From Haladaptatiplasma sp964454575 (lineage in GTDB: Archaea; Thermoplasmatota; Thermoplasmata; Halarchaeoplasmatales; Halarchaeoplasmataceae), in contig CAYVTG010000080.1 in NCBI GenBank assembly GCA_964454575.1, positions 1 to 7,855 of the forward strand: 7,855 bases of DNA. Direction: 5' to 3'. The position numbers were made by a program, and so were the translations under genes. The notes under the pieces are model-generated. The model was not told the DNA's origin. It saw nothing but the letters and a program-made list of their open reading frames with translations, and did not search any database. Positions 6,714 to 7,855 of the stretch are shown piece after piece. Numbering within the stretch: position 1 is the first letter of the stretch; every line of letters starts with the position of its first letter.

Positions 6714-6728
6714 GACTATCGTCCTCCT
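6714..6728. repeat. Partial 47-bp repeat unit right of the gap
   Basis: GACTATCGTCCTCCT equals unit positions 9-23. The last base before the gap is unit position 8, so the phase is unbroken across the N run. After position 23 the sequence departs from the unit (TTGTGACAAACC instead of ATTGTTTCGG), marking the array end, perhaps through a diverged final copy. Confidence 0.85.
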
Positions 6729-6772
6729 TTGTGACAAACCTGTTTGTCGTAAGTTGGAATTTATTCCGACTT
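6729..6772. repeat. Two adjacent hairpin-forming inverted repeats
   Basis: GACAAAC-CT-GTTTGTC (6733-6748) is a perfect 7-bp inverted repeat, extendable in RNA to 6729-6752 with U-A and G-U pairs. Directly next to it, AAGTTGGAAT-TT-ATTCCGACTT (6751-6772) pairs over 10 bp with a single G-T wobble. The two stems share two bases at their bases. They could be structured RNA, recombination sites or the 3' structure of the GNAT transcript; the sequence alone does not decide. Confidence 0.6.
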
Positions 6773-6776
6773 TTGA

Positions 6777-6795
6777 CACCTTTTAAAAAAAGGTG
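6777..6795 (-). terminator. Hairpin/U7 terminator after the GNAT gene
   Basis: CACCTTTT-AAA-AAAAGGTG is a perfect 8-bp inverted repeat. On the minus strand it lies about 46 bases past the GNAT stop codon and contains a T7 run. This suits termination of the minus-strand 46-codon/GNAT operon, though in archaea the U run rather than the stem would be decisive. Confidence 0.45.
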
Positions 6796-6840
6796 ATAGA
6801 TGACGCAGTTGATAATTGGGAGAAAAATGACGGAAGAATA

Positions 6841-7425
6841 TTATTTTTTAAGATGATCTATACATTTTAAATCAAAAAACATAGTTCTTGTTCCTCTTGC
6901 TTTAAATCTTTTTTTCTCGTTCCTAGTTTCAACCACAAATTGGAATCCTAATTTTTCATAAAATTCGAAGGCATCTTCTTTGGCTTGAACCAATAATAAC
7001 CTTAGCCCGGCATATCTAGAGCTATCTAGTCCAATCATTGCTATCTTCTGAATCAATGTTCTCCCTATACCTTTATTTTGATAATTTATATCAACTGCCA
7101 ATCTTCCAATTGTTAGAGATGGTATACCTTCGAGGTGGAATTTATCCATTTTAAAACCGTGTTTCCTTTTAACATATGCCTTTTTTAGTAAGTCATTGCT
7201 TAATGTGTAATAAGCGACCAATTCACCAAGATAATAAACTAACGTAGTTTTCCCAAATTTTTCATCTTCATATTTAATTACTTCATCAGTACATAAAAAT
7301 TCATTGAGATCGTTATTACCGCAATCAAATTTTTTTATTTTTTGGGTATCCTTATAAAAAGGTTCAAAATCCAATTTATATGGATCAATAGTTACTGGAT
7401 GGTTAAAAAGTTCTATAAATGCCAC
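6841..7425 (-). CDS. GNAT family N-acetyltransferase, TacT toxin-like
   Basis: A 194-residue GNAT protein that would transfer an acetyl group from acetyl-CoA to an amine. The FDCGNNDLNEFL motif (33-44) is characteristic of the GNAT toxin branch (TacT/AtaT-type, which acetylate the amino group of charged tRNAs). Motif A is clear: IGRLAVD (106-112) then YQNKGIGRTL (115-124), with Q/R-x-x-G-x-G/A for CoA pyrophosphate binding. LLLVQAKEDAFEFYEKLGF (143-161) holds the Tyr156 expected as general acid, and MFFDLK closes the fold. Length is slightly above the usual 160-180 because of an N-terminal extension. The start is GTG 7425 with AGGT upstream, 13 bases after the stop of the 46-codon gene, so the pair is an operon. 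The coding sequence is AT-richer than the secreted-protein gene, hinting at horizontal transfer. Whether it is toxic is not shown; a plain acetyltransferase role is the alternative. Confidence 0.88.
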   Translation of the reverse strand: MAFIELFNHPVTIDPYKLDFEPFYKDTQKIKKFDCGNNDLNEFLCTDEVIKYEDEKFGKTTLVYYLGELVAYYTLSNDLLKKAYVKRKHGFKMDKFHLEGIPSLTIGRLAVDINYQNKGIGRTLIQKIAMIGLDSSRYAGLRLLLVQAKEDAFEFYEKLGFQFVVETRNEKKRFKARGTRTMFFDLKCIDHLKK

Positions 7426-7438
7426 AACCTATTGATGT

Positions 7439-7579
7439 TTAATCATCAGATTTAAATATTTTCCGTCCGCCTTTATAAAATTCTTTTTGTGCTTGTGAAA
7501 GTTTAAACTCAGATAATCTACTATTAAATATCTTTGACTCTTTCTTTTTTAGTATCGGGATGGGTTCGGGGTATGCCAT
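7439..7579 (-). CDS. 46-residue small protein, candidate antitoxin of the GNAT gene
   Basis: The frame ATG 7579 to TAA 7439 gives 46 residues. It begins MAYPEPIPILKKKE, continues with a charged amphipathic stretch (LSEFKLSQAQKEFYKGGRK) and ends IFKSDD. GGTG at 7586-7589 sits six bases before the ATG, the same strong geometry as at the secreted-protein gene, so translation is well supported. The GNAT gene starts 13 bases downstream in the same direction, the usual antitoxin-first order. Known GNAT toxins mostly pair with DUF1778-type ribbon-helix-helix proteins of about 80-100 residues; this one is half that length and shows no RHH pattern. A PEPIP-type opening followed by a helix suggests a short peptide that wraps the toxin; that is inference. 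I do not recognise a named family. Confidence 0.7.
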   Translation of the reverse strand: MAYPEPIPILKKKESKIFNSRLSEFKLSQAQKEFYKGGRKIFKSDD

Positions 7580-7585
7580 TTGTTT

Positions 7586-7589
7586 CACC
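7586..7589 (-). promoter_or_regulatory. Shine-Dalgarno site of the 46-codon gene
   Basis: The minus strand reads AAGGTGAAACAAATG: GGTG, then six bases, then the start codon at 7579. It is the main evidence that this short frame is a real gene. A convincing TATA box further upstream is not visible; AT-rich sequence near 7624-7635 is at a suitable distance but weak. Confidence 0.65.
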
Positions 7590-7813
7590 TTATATCATTT
7601 TACACAACTTATGTCTACCGTGTCTTCAATTATTCATATCACAATAGGGTCGTGTGTAATAAATAGTTTACTAAAGCCTTGTTGAAGTGTATCATCCTGT
7701 AATTATTTCGCTTCTTTTTTATGGGGATGAAGTAGGTGGGGAAAGATCCATGAGTTCCTGGAAAGGCATCAATACTACCGGAATCAAAAGTAACGTGCTT
7801 TACATAGGTTAAG

Positions 7814-7822
7814 TATTTAAAT
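7814..7822 (+). promoter_or_regulatory. Possible TATA box near the right edge
   Basis: TATTTAAAT lies about 20 bases before ATG 7837, slightly closer than the usual spacing, and could serve the gene that appears to start at the window edge. Composition alone could produce it in this AT-rich stretch. Confidence 0.3.
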
Positions 7823-7836
7823 AAATTCTATTACCG

Positions 7837-7855
7837 ATGCATAAATATCATGTCA
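7837..7855 (+). CDS. Possible start of a plus-strand gene cut by the window end
   Basis: ATG at 7837 opens a frame beginning MHKYHV that runs off the window. Six codons do not allow a family call. The TATA-like box just upstream is the only support; there is no Shine-Dalgarno site, so a leaderless gene would be needed. Confidence 0.25.

Larger units (their letters stand above)
6393..6840. other. Non-coding block with tandem repeats, assembly gap and hairpins
   Basis: These 448 bases separate the start of the wHTH operon from the end of the GNAT gene. They hold the operon's TATA-like box (left), two and a fraction copies of a 47-bp repeat, 100 N, a further partial copy, and three adjacent hairpins. 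Frames running through the repeat are artefacts, since 47 is not a multiple of three and all would shift frame with each copy. Confidence 0.7.
7580..7836. other. Intergenic region between divergent genes, nothing firm
   Basis: These bases hold the leader of the 46-codon gene and otherwise no clear gene. All three plus-strand frames between about 7687 and 7812 have short protein-like stretches, including a 41-codon frame from GTG 7687 to TAA 7810-7812, but none has a ribosome site joined to a convincing start. It could be a remnant of a decayed gene. No tRNA, CRISPR or transposon end was recognised. Confidence 0.4.

Noticed and set aside
6512..6728. CRISPR array
   Set aside because: The whole 47-bp unit is identical between copies, leaving no variable spacer, and the period is shorter than a normal repeat plus spacer. 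No cas gene lies in the window.
6714..6772. Integron attC-like recombination site
   Set aside because: The imperfect stems invited the comparison, but the required GTTRRRY/RYYYAAC core pair is missing (GTTTGTC has T where a purine is needed) and no integrase is present.
6505..6796. Open frames of 85-94 codons running through the repeat and the N run
   Set aside because: They exist only because N codons are read as X. The 47-bp period shifts the frame at every unit, so they are not coding.
6800..6856. 18-codon plus-strand frame after GGTGAT
   Set aside because: The ribosome-like site belongs to the terminator hairpin and is only two bases from the ATG; the frame is tiny and overlaps the 3' end of the GNAT gene.

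Overview
The window looks like archaeal chromosomal DNA from an uncultured lineage, most likely a scaffold from a metagenome assembly, since it carries a run of exactly 100 N. Archaeal signs are AT-rich TATA-type boxes about 25 bases before several starts (some genes apparently leaderless), GGTG Shine-Dalgarno sites at a fixed 6-base spacing, U-tract terminators, and a large secreted multidomain protein with about 30 N-glycosylation sequons and a C-terminal double GWN-type domain. I associate that domain with Thermoplasmata-like Euryarchaeota (Methanomassiliicoccales, marine benthic group D and relatives). The lineage is an inference from protein style, not a database match.

Left part (1-1369, plus strand): the 3' end of a gene cut by the window edge, a four-helix membrane protein of VTT/DedA type directly after it, and a cysteine-rich DUF3795 protein with its own promoter. 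This block converges on the next gene, with U-rich terminator-like tracts in between.

Middle (1370-4909, minus strand): one gene of about 1176 codons for a secreted protein. It has a signal peptide, an N-terminal glycosidase/sialidase-like beta-propeller, two tandem Ig/FN3-like repeats, an FN3 domain, a second FN3 domain apparently split by an inserted jelly-roll domain, and the tandem GWN C-terminal domain. It has a clear TATA box and Shine-Dalgarno site.

Right of that (5184-6392, minus strand): a compact three-gene operon encoding an unrecognised 101-residue protein, a winged-helix DNA-binding protein and a DUF3467 protein. It probably starts from a leaderless promoter.

Non-coding block (6393-6840): a perfect 47-bp tandem repeat broken by the assembly gap, followed by three back-to-back hairpins. 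This is the most unusual stretch. The repeat phase continues exactly across the gap.

Far right (6841-7855): a minus-strand pair made of a 46-codon gene with a strong Shine-Dalgarno site and, 13 bases later, a GNAT acetyltransferase of the TacT toxin-like type. The small gene sits where an antitoxin would sit but is much shorter than the usual ribbon-helix-helix partner, so this is a candidate non-canonical toxin-antitoxin module. The last bases may begin another gene on the plus strand, cut by the window end.
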